DNA of 64,000 bases, from NCBI RefSeq assembly GCF_024139115.2, contig NC_085140.1, positions 234,362,371 through 234,426,370 of the forward strand, read 5' to 3'. This document shows, in pieces, positions 44,995-55,887 of the stretch (position 1 is its first letter; every line of letters begins with the position of its first letter). The translations under genes were made by a program, and so were the position numbers. The stretch is from Armigeres subalbatus. Taxonomy: Eukaryota; Arthropoda; Insecta; Diptera; Culicidae. Below the pieces are notes generated by a model. That model worked only from the letters and a program-made list of their open reading frames with translations. It ran no database searches and was not told where the DNA came from.

Positions 44995-45078
44995 ATACTG
45001 CCGCTAACTGCAAGTCGAGCACAACTGTATATGAACGCCCATATACAGATGTGCTCTACTTGCGGTTAGCGGCAGTAT
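44995..45078. other. 84-bp long hairpin
   Basis: 44995-45033 pairs with 45040-45078: 39-base arms with three mismatches around the 6-base loop AACGCC. The arms begin ATACTGCCGCTAAC. No target duplication is obvious. It could be a hairpin MITE or an RNA hairpin. Confidence 0.9.
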
Positions 45079-45874
45079 GGGTCTGTTAAATTCAATCGGA
45101 AATACATATCTTCGTACATTTTAGAAAGGTGCACAGGATTCTTCTAGTGAGCAAATGTATGCTATATATGTAGACGAAGAATAAGAAGGAATAAATGTTG
45201 GCAGATATGTTGGCAGATTTCAAATGTTGATCTAGTAATATCAATTCTATATCTGCGTATAAGCCTGGCAGATGTGGATACATTATTAACTATCCCACTA
45301 AATAAAAAATAAATCTAAGCATTCTTTTTCAAATTTTGACTAAGTCAATACTGTAAAACCACGCTGACAAGACAATATGAAGTATGCTTCAGCATAATTA
45401 CATAGTTCTTAGGTGAACTAAGGTTTTAAACGAAATTTGAATCCGTATATGAAAAATCACACAATTTCTTTATTTTTATATACTTACTGATATAAAACTG
45501 ATATAAAATTGATCAGATTCGGGAGTTATTACTTTGAAAACGGCACAAATGCTGGGGTATTGCCTTATCGCCAATGGTATATGCGGCGAGACTGTTGTCC
45601 TTCTGACATCAGCTAGAGTGAGAAGGTACGCCTCGAGCGTCTGTTCACCAGGAGGTGCGGCTCAAACAGCGTCTGCCTGGTACCCAGCGGCTGATTAACG
45701 AAATGCTGTATCGCGTCAGCTATACCTAAGGTGGCAGCCCCATCATCGCGATGTAGGTAACGCGACCCCGGTAAGGTAGCTTACTGAAGCCTCTCAAATA
45801 CCACGAAAAATGGAGATAGAAGAAAAAGAGAACGTTATTTTTGGCAACCGACCCGGCAACGAAATAAGGACTAT

Positions 45875-46670
45875 GAGCAGGATAACCGTACAATTCGTAG
45901 TTGCTACTCCGTGATTGACTAGAACTTGCGAAATTGCACAGGGAACCAATTGAATGGAGCTTGGGTTTAGCTATCATTCTCAATGTGCAAATTTCGGAAA
46001 TTCAATGCATTTTACTAAGTCAATTACGGCGCCGGCCACGTCCTTACGGTCATCAAGGGAAGGAATGATTATTAGTTCAACTCTCGTTGCTACTAGAGAC
46101 CGAGTATACCTCTGCATCTCCACGATAGTCTTAGGATAGGATATTGTGTTAGTACGAAGGGATATATTATCTGGATTCACTTTGGTAAGTGATGCGATCT
46201 ATGGGATAGGAATATATGAATGAGAATTAGAAGTACTAGAGTAATGAGAAAGTATTAAAGTGAATTCTAATGGGATTCATTTTTTACAATTAGAATTTGA
46301 ATGCTATTGGATTCTAATACCACGCACACGTCTACCACACCATCGCTACCCGCACATCAACCTCACACATTCTTACTTGTATGAGGCCTGCACGAGCATA
46401 GCGACCGTATATAGCGTTCGTATGCGGGTACAAATGAATACCAATCTATTTTTACATTTTATTTACTGCTACTAAGTAACAGGCAGCTTTTTATAACAAT
46501 TTTATATTTAGAATCATACTTGCTAGCAATGAGAATTTGATTTGCAAAGAGATTGAGTTATATGATTAACGAAATTATCTAATAGGAAATTGGAAAGGGC
46601 CAGGGATCAAACCCTTAATCTCCTGCTTATGAGGCAGAAGCAGTGACACAAGGCCACCAAGCACCCTTCT
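45875..46670 (-). mobile_element. 796-bp insert with tRNA-like head, nested in the RTE element
   Basis: A 26-bp perfect direct repeat of the RTE sequence (45849-45874 and 46671-46696, beginning ACCCGGCAACG) flanks it, so it looks like a retroposed insert with a long target duplication. Its right end on the minus strand starts GGGTGCTTGGTGGCC and has a tRNA-like head, as a SINE would, but it is long for a SINE and may be composite. The interior is AT-rich and non-coding. Confidence 0.65.
46596..46667 (-). pseudogene. tRNA-like sequence (Met-type anticodon loop), SINE head
   Basis: On the minus strand CTGC-CTCATAA-GCAG forms an anticodon-like stem-loop with CAT, and GGTTTGATCCC resembles box B. 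The acceptor arms do not pair and the T stem is weak, so this is a tRNA-derived element head rather than a working tRNA gene. Confidence 0.6.
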
Positions 46671-46702
46671 ACCCGGCAACGAAATAAGGACTATGATTGG
46701 AA

Positions 46703-49508
46703 ACTCGGTACCTGGAATGTCAGGACCCTAAATGAACCTGGACGAGTGAGCCTTCTGGCTCGTGAACTGCAGAAGGTTGGAGTGAACGTGGCTGCTATTC
46801 AAGAAGTCCGATGGCCTAGATCCGGAGAACGTGAATTCCGAGCCGTGGGCCCCACGACCAATACTGCATTCAAGTATAACATCTATCACAGCGGCGGTAA
46901 AAAGCGGAGCATGGAGTTGGTTTCGTAGTGATGGGCAAGCAGATGAAGCGAGTGATGCGGTGGAAACCCATTAGCGAACGAATCTGTGTGTTGAGGATAC
47001 GGAGCAAATTCTTCAATTACAGCCTAATCAACGTTTACCCACCGACAAACGATAAATCCGACGACGTGAAGGACACGTTTTATGAATACCTTGATAAAGC
47101 CTATTGAGAGTGCCCAAAGCATGACGTGAAAATTGTTATCGGAGACGCTAACGCCCAGGTCGGTAGAGAGGACTTTTTCCGTCCCATAATCGGTAGGGAG
47201 AGCCTTCACTCCGCTACCAATGACAACGGCCTACGGCTAGTAAATTTTGCTGCTGCCAGAGGGATGGCCATCAGTAGCACCTACTTTGCACGAAAGAACA
47301 TCCGAAAGCACACCTGGAGACACCCAAATGGTGAAACTTGCAACCAGATAGACCATGTTCTGGTGGATGGGCGCCATTTCTCGGATGTTATCGATGTGCG
47401 GACATTCAGAGGTCCGAACATTGACTCTGATCACTACCTCGTTGTCAGTAAAATTCGATCACGGTTGTCAACTGTATTGAACGAAAGATCACAGCGAACG
47501 ATGCGTTACAATATCCAGCGATTGTCGGCGGAAGGAGTATCGGCTGATTACCGCCAGAAGCTCGACGAACGGATAAGTGCAATCAACGTTAGCAACAACA
47601 TCAACGATCTATGGGAGTCGATCCATGGAGCGGTGAGCACAACAGCACGAGAAGTGGTAGGCACTGCACAGAGGCGACCCAGGGCGGGTTGGTTCGATGT
47701 GGAGTGTCAGAGAGTGACAGACGAGAAGAACCGCAGGAAGAAAAAAGAGTACGAAGAACAAGTTATTAGTGAGGCGCAGGAAAAAATGGAGCAGAACGAT
47801 ATGCGGAGGTTTTATGAGTCTGACAATGGCGTGCGGAGAAAGACAGCGCCATCTCCCGTCATGTGCAACGACCAACAAGGGAATTTGCTGACAGATAAAA
47901 CTGAAGTGGCTGCCAGGTGGAAGCAACACTTCGAGACTTTGTTGAATGGAGGAAGTGACGGTGCATCGGTTAACAGAATAAATATTAGCGACGATGGACA
48001 AGCTGTGGAGTCGCCTACACTAGATGAGGTTAAAAAAGCTGTCAAAGAGCTGAAAAACAATAAGGCTGCGGGGAAGGACCAGCTCCCGACTGAACTTCTC
48101 AAACATGGCAGTGAGCAGCTTTATGAAGTTCTGCACCATATTATGTCGAAAATATGGGAAGACGAGGAAATGCCTGCTAGCTGGTTGGACGGCCTCATTT
48201 GCCCTCTCTTTAAGAAAGGGCACAGACTGGAGTGCGCCAATTACCGAGGAATAACCCTCCTTAATTCGACGCATAAAATTAAGTACCGTATTCTGTTCAA
48301 CAGATTGAGACCGCTTGAAGAGTCCTTCGTCGGCGAATACCAAGCAGGTTTTCGTGAGGGCCGATCAACGACGGATCAAATGTTTACCCTGAGACAAATC
48401 CTTGATAAATTCCGGGAGTACAACTTGCAGACACATCATCTGTTTATTGATTTCAAGGCGGCGTACGATTCAGTGAAACGGAATGAATTATGGCAAATTA
48501 TGCTTGAACATGGTTTTCCGGCGAAACTGATACGGCTGATTCGTATAACGTTGGACGGATCGAAATCAAGTGTAAGGGTTGCGGATGAAATATCGACGTC
48601 ATTTGTTACCTTAGATGGATTAAAGCAGGGTGATGCACTCTCGAACCTACTGTTCAATATAGCGCTCGAGGGAGCGATTAGGAGAGCTGGTGTGCAAAGA
48701 AGCGGTACCATTATCACAAAATCGCATAGGCTCCTGGGATTGGCGGACGATATCGATATTATCGGGATTGATCGCCGTGCCGTGGAAGAGGCTTTTGCGC
48801 CTTTTAAGAGGGAGACAGCGAGGATTGGACTCACGATCAATACCAGCAAAACGAAGTACATGGTCGCTGGCAATCAACGTGGGTTCATTAGTGGTGGTGG
48901 TAGCGAAATAGTGCTGGATGGTGAAAAATTTGAAGTGGTGGAAGAATTTGTGTATCTTGGAACATTAGTGATTTGCGATAATGATGTTACCCGCGAGGTG
49001 AAAAGGCATATTGCAGCTGCAAATAGGGCTTATTACGGACTTCGTAACCAGCTTAAGTCCCGTAGTCTGCAAACGAAAACAAAACTCGCGCTGTATACTA
49101 CTCTGATTCTTCCGGTGGCATGAGACATGGACGTTAAAGGAGGCTGATCGGAGAGCTCTCGGAGTGTTTGGGCGTAAGGTGCTGCGGACAATACTCGGCG
49201 GTAAACAGGAGAACGGTATCTGGCGGCGTCGCATGAATCACGAATTGTACCAGGTGTATAAAGGGCTGGATATTATTAAGCTTATACAACACGGCAGACT
49301 ACGGTGGGCTGGTCACGTTGTTCGTATGCCGGAAGAACGTCAAGCGAAGATAATATTTAGTAGAGAACCCGGAAGAGGCCGCAGGCTTCGTGGAAGGCGA
49401 TGGCTTTTTGCAGTTGAAGAGGTGCTGAGGGCGCTCAATGTTCAGGGCGACTGGAAGCGGTTGGCCCAGGATCGAGTCCAGTGGAGAAGAATACTCCATT
49501 CGGCGTAG
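46703..49508 (+). pseudogene. RTE endonuclease-reverse transcriptase ORF, nearly intact
   Basis: The ORF starts upstream of the nested insert; recognisable text begins WKLGTWNVRTLN (46703) and IQEVRWP, the AP-endonuclease N-terminus. A frameshift near 46910 and an in-frame TGA at 47105 break it. From 47126 the frame is open for 665 codons: GDANAQVG (6-13), NQIDHVLVDG (73-82), SDH (101-103) complete the endonuclease; RT motifs are FIDFKAAYDS with D442, GLKQGDALSNLLFN, LADD with D541/D542, and KTKYM. Near 49117 a small deletion shifts the frame; the C-terminal region RALGVFGRKVLRTILGG...RLRWAGHVVRMP runs 49140-49508. All catalytic residues I can place are kept, so it decayed recently. Confidence 0.9.
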
Positions 49509-49689
49509 GTTCATCGAAGAGCTGTAGCCCATCAAGTCAAGTAGTATATGCGGCGAGAATGTGACGATTTATCACAGATTGCCTCTTCAGTTATTATAAC
49601 TCTTTTGGTCGCAAAACAGTTATTCGACTTCGAAAAAGTGAAATCAGAACTGCGTACATAATGTAAAACCAATTCAATAAAAATTCCGC

Positions 49690-49887
49690 GGAAAAAAAAA
49701 ATCAAAATTTCGTTTCGTTTCGAAAAATTTCGAATTAAATGAACCTTGATTTCGTATCGTTTCGAAGTTTCGAAAGAAATCCATATTTCGTTTCGTTTCG
49801 ATCCGAATCAACATAGACATTTTAAGTTTCGTTTCGTTTCGTTTCGTTAGGAAAAAGTGTGTTATCGCATACCCTTAGCTCACACAA
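49690..49887. repeat. TTTCG-rich end, right side of a split element
   Basis: Runs of TTTCGTTTCG and CGAAAT motifs lead to an outer terminus CGCATACCCTTAGCTCACAC. In inverse orientation this resembles the terminus at 43661; both sides also share an AAATTCCGCGGAA phrase. Confidence 0.45.
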
Positions 49888-50919
49888 TTCCAATTCGACT
49901 TCGCAGCGTATAACGATCATTATTTAATTAATTCGCTTTTGGTAATTACCAAAATAAACTTCCACGTTTTGGCACACCCACTCTGTCGAAACAAAATGTT
50001 TTGGCAAAACTCATGTTCATCAGCCGGCGCAAAAATATCCGTGCACAAGTTTCCTACGCACAATCCGGTTCCGAATGTGAGTCATTAATTTGCGGCCAGT
50101 TTTTTAAACAACACAGAAAATGAAAGTGCATTTGCTATTCCGCAATTTTAGCAACCACAAAATAGACTACCCAAAACACAAATTGCTCGGCTGAATGCAT
50201 GGAAAATGTGGAAATATGTTCGTACGATCGTGCGGTTCTCTATTGGCCTCCACAACAAGTCGGAAACATTCCATTGAAATCGAAATGTCTGGGGGGAAAA
50301 AACGACCAAGAGGAAAACAGAAAACTCTCACTCTCGATGCTCGAGCATGGAATGGGCTGGGCTGGGCTGGACTGACCGACGACGCGGCACGGCGTGCAAC
50401 GATCCTACGCGCGCTGCTATCCAGATCTCGATTCCCAGCAGATCCATGCTATGCAATGCGATCACCGCACAGTCAGCTGTGAAAATTGATTGCTGCAGCA
50501 GCCCGTTGCTATGGTTTTCAATTCAGCAATAACCGTAATAAATCATGTATACATATCTGAAATTATAATCATTTAACTTTTCGTTCGATTCGGTACCGGA
50601 GAAGCAAATGTAGAGGGCAAGCAAAATTGCAGGGAACGGACGGACCGTACAATGAACAGAATAATAATCGTAATGATTAGCACAAACACAGCTTTGATAA
50701 GTTTCAATATTTATATTTTCACAAAACAAAAATTGCTTTTCAACTTGATATTTTTTTAGTATTTCCTCAGCTAATAATTATAATGAAAACTTTTCTATGT
50801 CTCCCATCACTTGAATATGCACATCACAAGCCGTTTTTGCTGAATTTCTTTCTGCCACCAGCACCTTCCGATGATGACTTAGAGGACAGTTCGACTTCCG
50901 ACAATATTATGTAAATGCA
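49888..50919. other. Unassigned
   Basis: Small ORFs; a GGGCT short tandem (three to four units) at 50352-50372. 50195-50482 is open for 95 codons with no domain. Nothing else supported. Confidence 0.4.
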
Positions 50920-52040
50920 GTTTGTAGACGTATATCAGGCGTTGATTGGAATTCCTTGCTTTGCAATTGTTCTGCGGATGATGCGGTTTGCAGATTCTAT
51001 GAAGTCATCTACAATGTAATTAGTGAACATGTTCCGCGGAGAAATCGATGTAAGTCCCGTGATACTCAACCATGGTGGAACAGTAATCTTAGAACGCTCA
51101 GAAATAGGTTACGTAAATGTCGAAAACGCTAATTCAAGCACCGGTCTGAAGAAAATTCTCTCGCCCTTACATTAATAGAACAGGAGTAAACAGATGCGCA
51201 AAATTGTGCTTTCCATGAGTAGTGGTTTAAAACGAAACGCCAAAATTAACCCCAATAGTTTCTGGTCATATGTTGAAAAGCGAAGACAATCGAATGGCAT
51301 GCCATGCGATATCCAATACTTAAATCATGTTGTTCAAAAGCGTTTACAATCACGCTTCACCGTCAGTTGCTGATGAAGTACTTGACAGTATTATCGAATA
51401 TAACATAAATCTGCCTACTATTACTGTCTTAGTTGATGAAGTTCGTTGGCGGCTCTCTGAGCTGGACTCCCCCAAGGGCCGGGTCCTGACGGCATATCAC
51501 CACTTTCCTTGTCTAGCGGAGAATTCTCTGAACTATGGAAGCTGGCAGAAACCATACCAATCCATAGGACGGGGTGCCTTACACAACATCGAAGACTATC
51601 GCGGTATTTCGTTACTGAACTGTTTGTCAAAGGTTCTTGAATTTGTTGTCCACGACACTTTATACGAAGCTTTAAGCTCTTTGATATCCGTACACCATCA
51701 CGGGTTTGTTAAGAACCGCTCAAGTACAATAAACTTAATGTCTTTCGTAACCAGCATAAGAAATTAGATGGAGAATCGACGCCAGGTATATGCGTTTCAT
51801 ATCAATTTGGCAAGGGCTTTCGATAAAGTGCCGCATGACCTGTTGGTGGCGAAGCTGCGGAAAATGGGACTTCCCGACTGGATAATTGCCTGGCTGCGAT
51901 CTTACTTGACTCTCGGCTTGTATTTGTTAAAATTCATGGCAATGAGTCAGCAAAATTTACTATTCCCTCTGGTGTTCCTCAAGGTACCCATCTTGGGCCT
52001 CTCCTGTTTGTGCTATTCATAAATGATTTGTGTTCTGTTG
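50920..52040 (+). mobile_element. Jockey-like non-LTR retrotransposon remnant
   Basis: Pre-RT text (VPRRNRCKSRDTQPWWNSNLRTLRNRLRK, 51030-51125) is followed by RT text: LSELDSPKG, the degenerate finger region, IEDYRGISLLNCLSKVLEFVV (51588-51650), VHHHGFVKNRSSTINLMSF (51690-51750), a TAG at 51765-51767, then INLARAFDKVPHDLLVAKLRKMGLPDWIIAWLRSYL (51790-51905) and, after a frameshift, SGVPQGTHLGPLLFVLFINDL-like text to 52028. The catalytic FADD and the 3' half are missing: it breaks directly into RTE sequence. Confidence 0.75.
51327..52022 (+). pseudogene. Reverse transcriptase pseudogene (Jockey-like)
   Basis: Two open pieces, 51327-51767 and 51768-52022, lie in the same frame and are separated by a stop at 51765-51767. 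The first catalytic aspartate is replaced (INLARAFD where a FIDFAKAFD-type motif is usual), and the GVPQG block has shifted frame. Non-functional. Confidence 0.75.
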
Positions 52041-52480
52041 TGATCTTCTTCGACATACGAATGTACGAAGCGCCGCAACCGCTGCACATATACCAAAAAA
52101 GATCAACTCAATGGACGCAGTGGTTCTACTCCAACAAAAAAACCGCTGCACTAGGCACGATACCCCCGGATCAAAGAAATGACTGGTATGAAGGCGAATG
52201 TGAGCAGTTAGTGGAAGAGAGGAATGCAGCATGGGCGAGATTGCTGCAACACCGCACGAGGGCAAACGAGACACGATACAAACGAACGCGGAACATACAA
52301 AACTCGATTTTTCGGAGGAAAAGGCGCCAGCAGGAAGATCGAGACCGTGAAGAGAAGGAGCAACTGTACCGCGCTAATAACGCACGAAAGTTCTATGGCA
52401 AGCTAAACCGTTCACTTAAGGGCCACGTGCCACAGCCCGATATGTGTAAGGACATAAACGGTAACAGAAACGCGAGGTGA
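52010..52480 (+). pseudogene. Chimeric ORF joining Jockey-like and RTE fragments
   Basis: The first ~8 residues (LFINDLCSVV) belong to the Jockey-like RT and the rest from about residue 60 (NDWYEGECEQLVEERNAAW) to the RTE linker domain, in one open frame of 156 codons. The junction lies between 52045 and 52170. The fusion arose from two truncated insertions and has no known function. Confidence 0.7.
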
Positions 52481-52984
52481 TCCAAAGGTGGCGGCAGCAC
52501 TTTGAAGAGCACCTGAATGGCGATGTGGCAGACAACGGTGGTGGTAAGGTAATGAACCTGGGAGCACGCGCGCAGGACATACGACTTCCGGCTCCGAATC
52601 TCCAGGAAATCCAGGAGGAGATCTGCAGGCTGCAAAACAACAAAGCCCCTGGAGTTGACCAACTACTAGGAGAACTGCTTAAATACGGTGGTGAGGCACT
52701 GGCCAGAGCGCTGCACTGTGTAATTACCAAGGTTTGGAAGAATGAGGTTCTGCTGCAGGAGTGGATGGAAAGTGTTGGGTGTCCCATCTACAAGAAACAT
52801 TGCTGAACGCCGCCTACAAGGTACTCTCCCAATTTTTATGCCGACGTCTAAGACCCATGGCAAGTGAGTTCATGGAGCAGTACCAGGCGGGACTTATGGG
52901 TAAACGCTCTACCACAAATCAGGTCTCAACCGTATGTCAGGTATTGCAGAAATGCCGGGAATACAACGTGCCCAAACATCATAA

Positions 52985-53105
52985 TATGTATTATTTGTTG
53001 GTCTTTTTTGTTTGTTTAAAATATTAGATGCGTCCATTTCCAGCTCTCTGTGCGAGTTTTTTGGTGTGGGGGAAGTGGTGGGCCACAAAAAAAAAAAGAA
53101 AAAAA
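52985..53105 (+). mobile_element. About 120-bp A-tailed insert in the RTE copy
   Basis: The RTE text CREYNVPKHH stops and resumes as FIDLKATYD after roughly 120 bp that end in an A-rich run (53089-53107). The tail and position suggest a small retroposed fragment. Its source is not recognised and a target duplication is not clear. Confidence 0.55.
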
Positions 53106-53420
53106 ATATTTATCGACTTAAAAGCCACATATGATACAATCGATCGGGACCAGTTATGGCGGCACGAAAACGGATTTCCGGATAAACTGATACGGTTGAT
53201 CAAGGCGATGATGGATTGGGTGATGTGCGTAGTTCGAGTTTCAGGGGCATTCTCGAGGCCCTTCGAAACGCGCAGAGGGTTACGGCAAGGTGATGATCTT
53301 TCGTGTCTGCTATTCAACATCGTTTTGGAGGGAGTAATACGATGAACAGGGACTGACACGAGTGGTACGATTTCTACGAAGTCCGTCCAGTTATTTGGTT
53401 TCGCAGACGACATTGACATT

Positions 53421-53929
53421 TTGGCACGTAACTTTGAGAGGATGGAGGAAGGCTACGTCATACTGAAAGGCGAAGCTAAACGGATTAGACTTGTCATCAA
53501 AACATCGAAGACGAAGTACTTGATAAGAAGAGGCTCAAGGGAGGACAACGTAAGCCACCCACCACGAGTTTGTATTTGTGGGGACGAAATCGAGGTGGTT
53601 GAAGAATTAGTGTACTTGGACTCTGCAAAACGCTTTTATCCGATAGAGTTTACCGCCGTACCAAACTGACTATCCACAGAACGCTTATTAGACCGGTGGT
53701 TCTCTAAGGACACGAGTCCTGGACGATGCCCGTGGAGGACCAACGCGCACTGGGAGTTTTTGAAAGGAAAGTGCCCACCATCTATGGTGGGATGCAGATG
53801 GCGGACGGTATGTGGAGGAAGCGAATAAACCACGATTTGCATCAGCTGTTGGGATCCATCCATCGTTCAGACCGCAAAAATCGGAAGACTGCTGTGGGCC
53901 GGGCACGTAGCCAGAAAGTCGGACGGTAA
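53421..53929 (+). pseudogene. C-terminal RTE pseudogene pieces
   Basis: 53421-53669 holds the post-catalytic region with IKTSKTKYL and EIEVVEELVYLDS; 53726-53929 holds ALGVFERKV and the GGMQMADGMWRKRINHDL block. The two are in different frames and separated by a small deletion. Continues the 52040-54130 element. Confidence 0.75.
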
Positions 53930-54130
53930 TCCGGTGAAAATGGTTCACGACAACGATTCGACGGGAACAAGAAGGCGAGGTGAACAGCGAGCAAGGTGGA
54001 TCGATCAGGTGGAGGACCATTTACGGACCTTCCGCAGATTGCATGGTGGGTGTCGTGCAGCCATGGAGCGTACGGAATAGAGAAGACTTCTATGCAGTGC
54101 ACAGGCCACTCCGGCCTTAGTCTGGTAATA

Positions 54131-54572
54131 AATAAAAATCAAAACATAGTTTACTTTTCATTTTATACTATGTTCGCACATGGGCCTTGTAACATGTTAT
54201 TCGACTATCTTGATGAACTTTCTTATGTCGATAATTAAAATAAAATGTTATTCAGGCCGTAGTGCTAACATATGTAGTATATAGTCGCATTATTGCTATT
54301 GGCAATCACTTTCAATAACATTTAATTTTCTATCAAGCACGCGGTCAAGCCAAATACCACCAACAGAAAACAAAATCTGGACGATCAGAACCAGAGTAGT
54401 TTTGTGAATTTTTTTCAAAAGTTTGGGTTTTCAGTCAGAAAAATTGTGCTAAAGGGATGAATTTTATGAGAATAAAAATTGTCCCACAAATCAAAATAGT
54501 TAATCAATAAACGAAAACCATACTCCAAATTCACTTTCTTTTAAAAAACACCTATTTTCATGATTCTTGGCA
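54131..54572. other. AT-rich, nothing recognised
   Basis: No ORF or repeat of note between the RTE copy and the next MITE. Confidence 0.5.
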
Positions 54573-54861
54573 CAGTGATCGTTCGCTAATTGGGGCACGA
54601 CCTCACCCCAACTAGCGAATGCCGTTCGCTAATTGGGGCGTTTTGACAAGCGTCAATGTTGTTTACTTTTTGCATTGAACAAAGGAAAATTTTACGCGCC
54701 AGAAAATATTTATCCCGCCAAACACGGAAATAAAACGTCAACTCGTTTTTGACATCACATTCTGACGTTTAGCTGCTTTTTAATTGGGTTTCGCCCCAAT
54801 TAGCGAACCCCCAACTAAAAAGCGCCCCAACTAAAAAAACCCAATTAGCGAACGTTCACTG
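54573..54861. mobile_element. 289-bp MITE with repeated terminal motif
   Basis: Ends CAGTGATCGTTCGCTAATTG and the inverted CAATTAGCGAACGTTCACTG agree in all but one base. The core motif GTTCGCTAATTGGGG or its inverse recurs inside at about 54606-54619, 54623-54638 and 54793-54808. CAGTG-type ends fit hAT or pogo-like groups; the flanks (GGCA and TACA) do not settle it. Confidence 0.85.
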
Positions 54862-55042
54862 TACAACCAGCAGACTTTGAAGTGATCGATGAGCTTCACT
54901 TTTATTCATCTATCTAAAGAAAACAATCTAGATGAACAATAATCAGAACCGAAATTTCAAAAGGCTTTACCAATGATTAAGCCCCGCTAATATTTGTCAA
55001 AACTTATTAAAATAAATGTGTTCATTTCAACCAAAAAAAAAA

Positions 55043-55165
55043 TCATCCCACATAGGAATGCTAAGAAAATATCCAACCTGAAAACTTCCTAGACGGAACT
55101 GAGAATACAACTCAGCCAACTCAGCATGGCCTTGGCCTGGGAGTCTTGGCATGCTCATCTCACAG
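55043..55165 (-). mobile_element. Diverged Feilai-related SINE fragment
   Basis: On the minus strand it shares the order CATGCTGAG, GGCTGAGTTGTATTCTCAG (the altered box B), CCGTCTAGGAAGTTTTCAGG and TTGGA with the Feilai-like copies, but with many substitutions and loss of the promoter consensus. An older copy or a related subfamily. Confidence 0.6.
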
Positions 55166-55887
55166 GTAGGTAAAATGGTTTGATAATATCATCCATGGAA
55201 ATGTGATAAAAAACCGCCAGCATTTCAAAAATTCTCAAGTCATGAATGTCGGAATTCCATCGTTTTTCGAGCTGAAACAATCAATTTGTAAATTGTCTGA
55301 ATTGTCTAAATTGTCTAAATGTCTGAATAAATCTCCACGAATTTTGGTAATTTACATTCAAATCTAAAAAGTGTAACAAAAGTAAATTGATCAGGGAGAG
55401 ATTGCTGTTAAAACATACCAGTGAGTTTAACCATTGCGAAGCGGTAATGTTTGCTAGCCAAATGTTGAATTTGATAATTTCGGCTCCGTTATGCTTGTCC
55501 ACATCTGAGTCTTTGAAATTAGATTCAAAATAAAAGAATAAGAAGAATATTCATTTGTTGGATTTGATTCATGAAGAATAATTAAAAAATGAATGAAAGA
55601 CTCAGCTTGGGAGTGGCTCGTGGCTGGCGGCTGGTATTAGATAATAATGCAGGTTCCATTTGGAAAAACAAAGTTGTTCAGGACCCCTCGGTAGATTATT
55701 TTTAAAATACCCCGGAAATGAAAGATAAGAAGCAATATTTTCTTGTAATTGAAACATAAGCACTACTCATTTTTTTGTAATAATATTGTGATAGTAAAAG
55801 CAAAAGTATTAGAACGCTAGAAGCGCTGTTATCCCATACAGAGTTCGATCGCTACCTTAAATATTCTGGATTTCTTGTTCTCAACTA
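55166..55887. other. AT-rich, nothing recognised
   Basis: Includes a GAATTGTCTAAATTGTCTAAAT short repeat at 55299-55322; no gene. Confidence 0.5.

Larger units (their letters stand above)
45592..49543 (+). mobile_element. RTE (JAM1-like) retrotransposon, near full length, with target duplication
   Basis: A perfect 15-bp repeat GTATATGCGGCGAGA at 45577-45591 and 49544-49558 delimits the insertion. Inside are a 5' leader (45592-45800), a single long ORF with an AP-type endonuclease and reverse transcriptase (to 49508), and a very short 3' tail ending CATCAAGTCAAGTA. Without the 796-bp nested insert (45875-46670) the element is about 3.15 kb, the size expected for RTE-clade elements. It is the most complete element in the window but has one frameshift and one stop in the endonuclease part and a frameshift near 49120. 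Confidence 0.9.
52040..54130 (+). mobile_element. RTE-type retrotransposon remnant, copy 3
   Basis: Same order as at 23313: NDWYEGECEQLVEERNAAW and a charged linker (52180-52400), DMCKDINGN, a frameshift, then QRWRQHFEEHLNGD (52480-52525), NNKAPGVDQLLGELLKYG (52635-52690), a short deletion after CPIYKK (52800), LNAAYKVLSQFLCRRLRP (52806-52858), YQAGLMGKRSTTNQV (52885-52925), an inserted A-rich segment (52985-53105), FIDLKATYDTIDRDQLW (53106-53160), GLRQGDDLSCLLFN (53275-53320), FADDIDIL (53400-53422), KTKYL, and C-terminal ALGVFERKV (53745-53775). Frameshifts and a deletion near 53630 make it inactive. Confidence 0.85.

Noticed and set aside
45726..45983. Minus-strand 85-codon ORF as a gene
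   Set aside because: It crosses the junction between the RTE leader and the nested insert, so it is a chance product.
46596..46667. Functional tRNA-Met gene
   Set aside because: Acceptor arms do not pair, the T stem is weak and it sits at the end of a mobile insert.
47024..48877. Minus-strand ORFs across the RTE ORF (for example 47609-48001, 48436-48873)
   Set aside because: Shadows of the plus-strand retrotransposon coding sequence.
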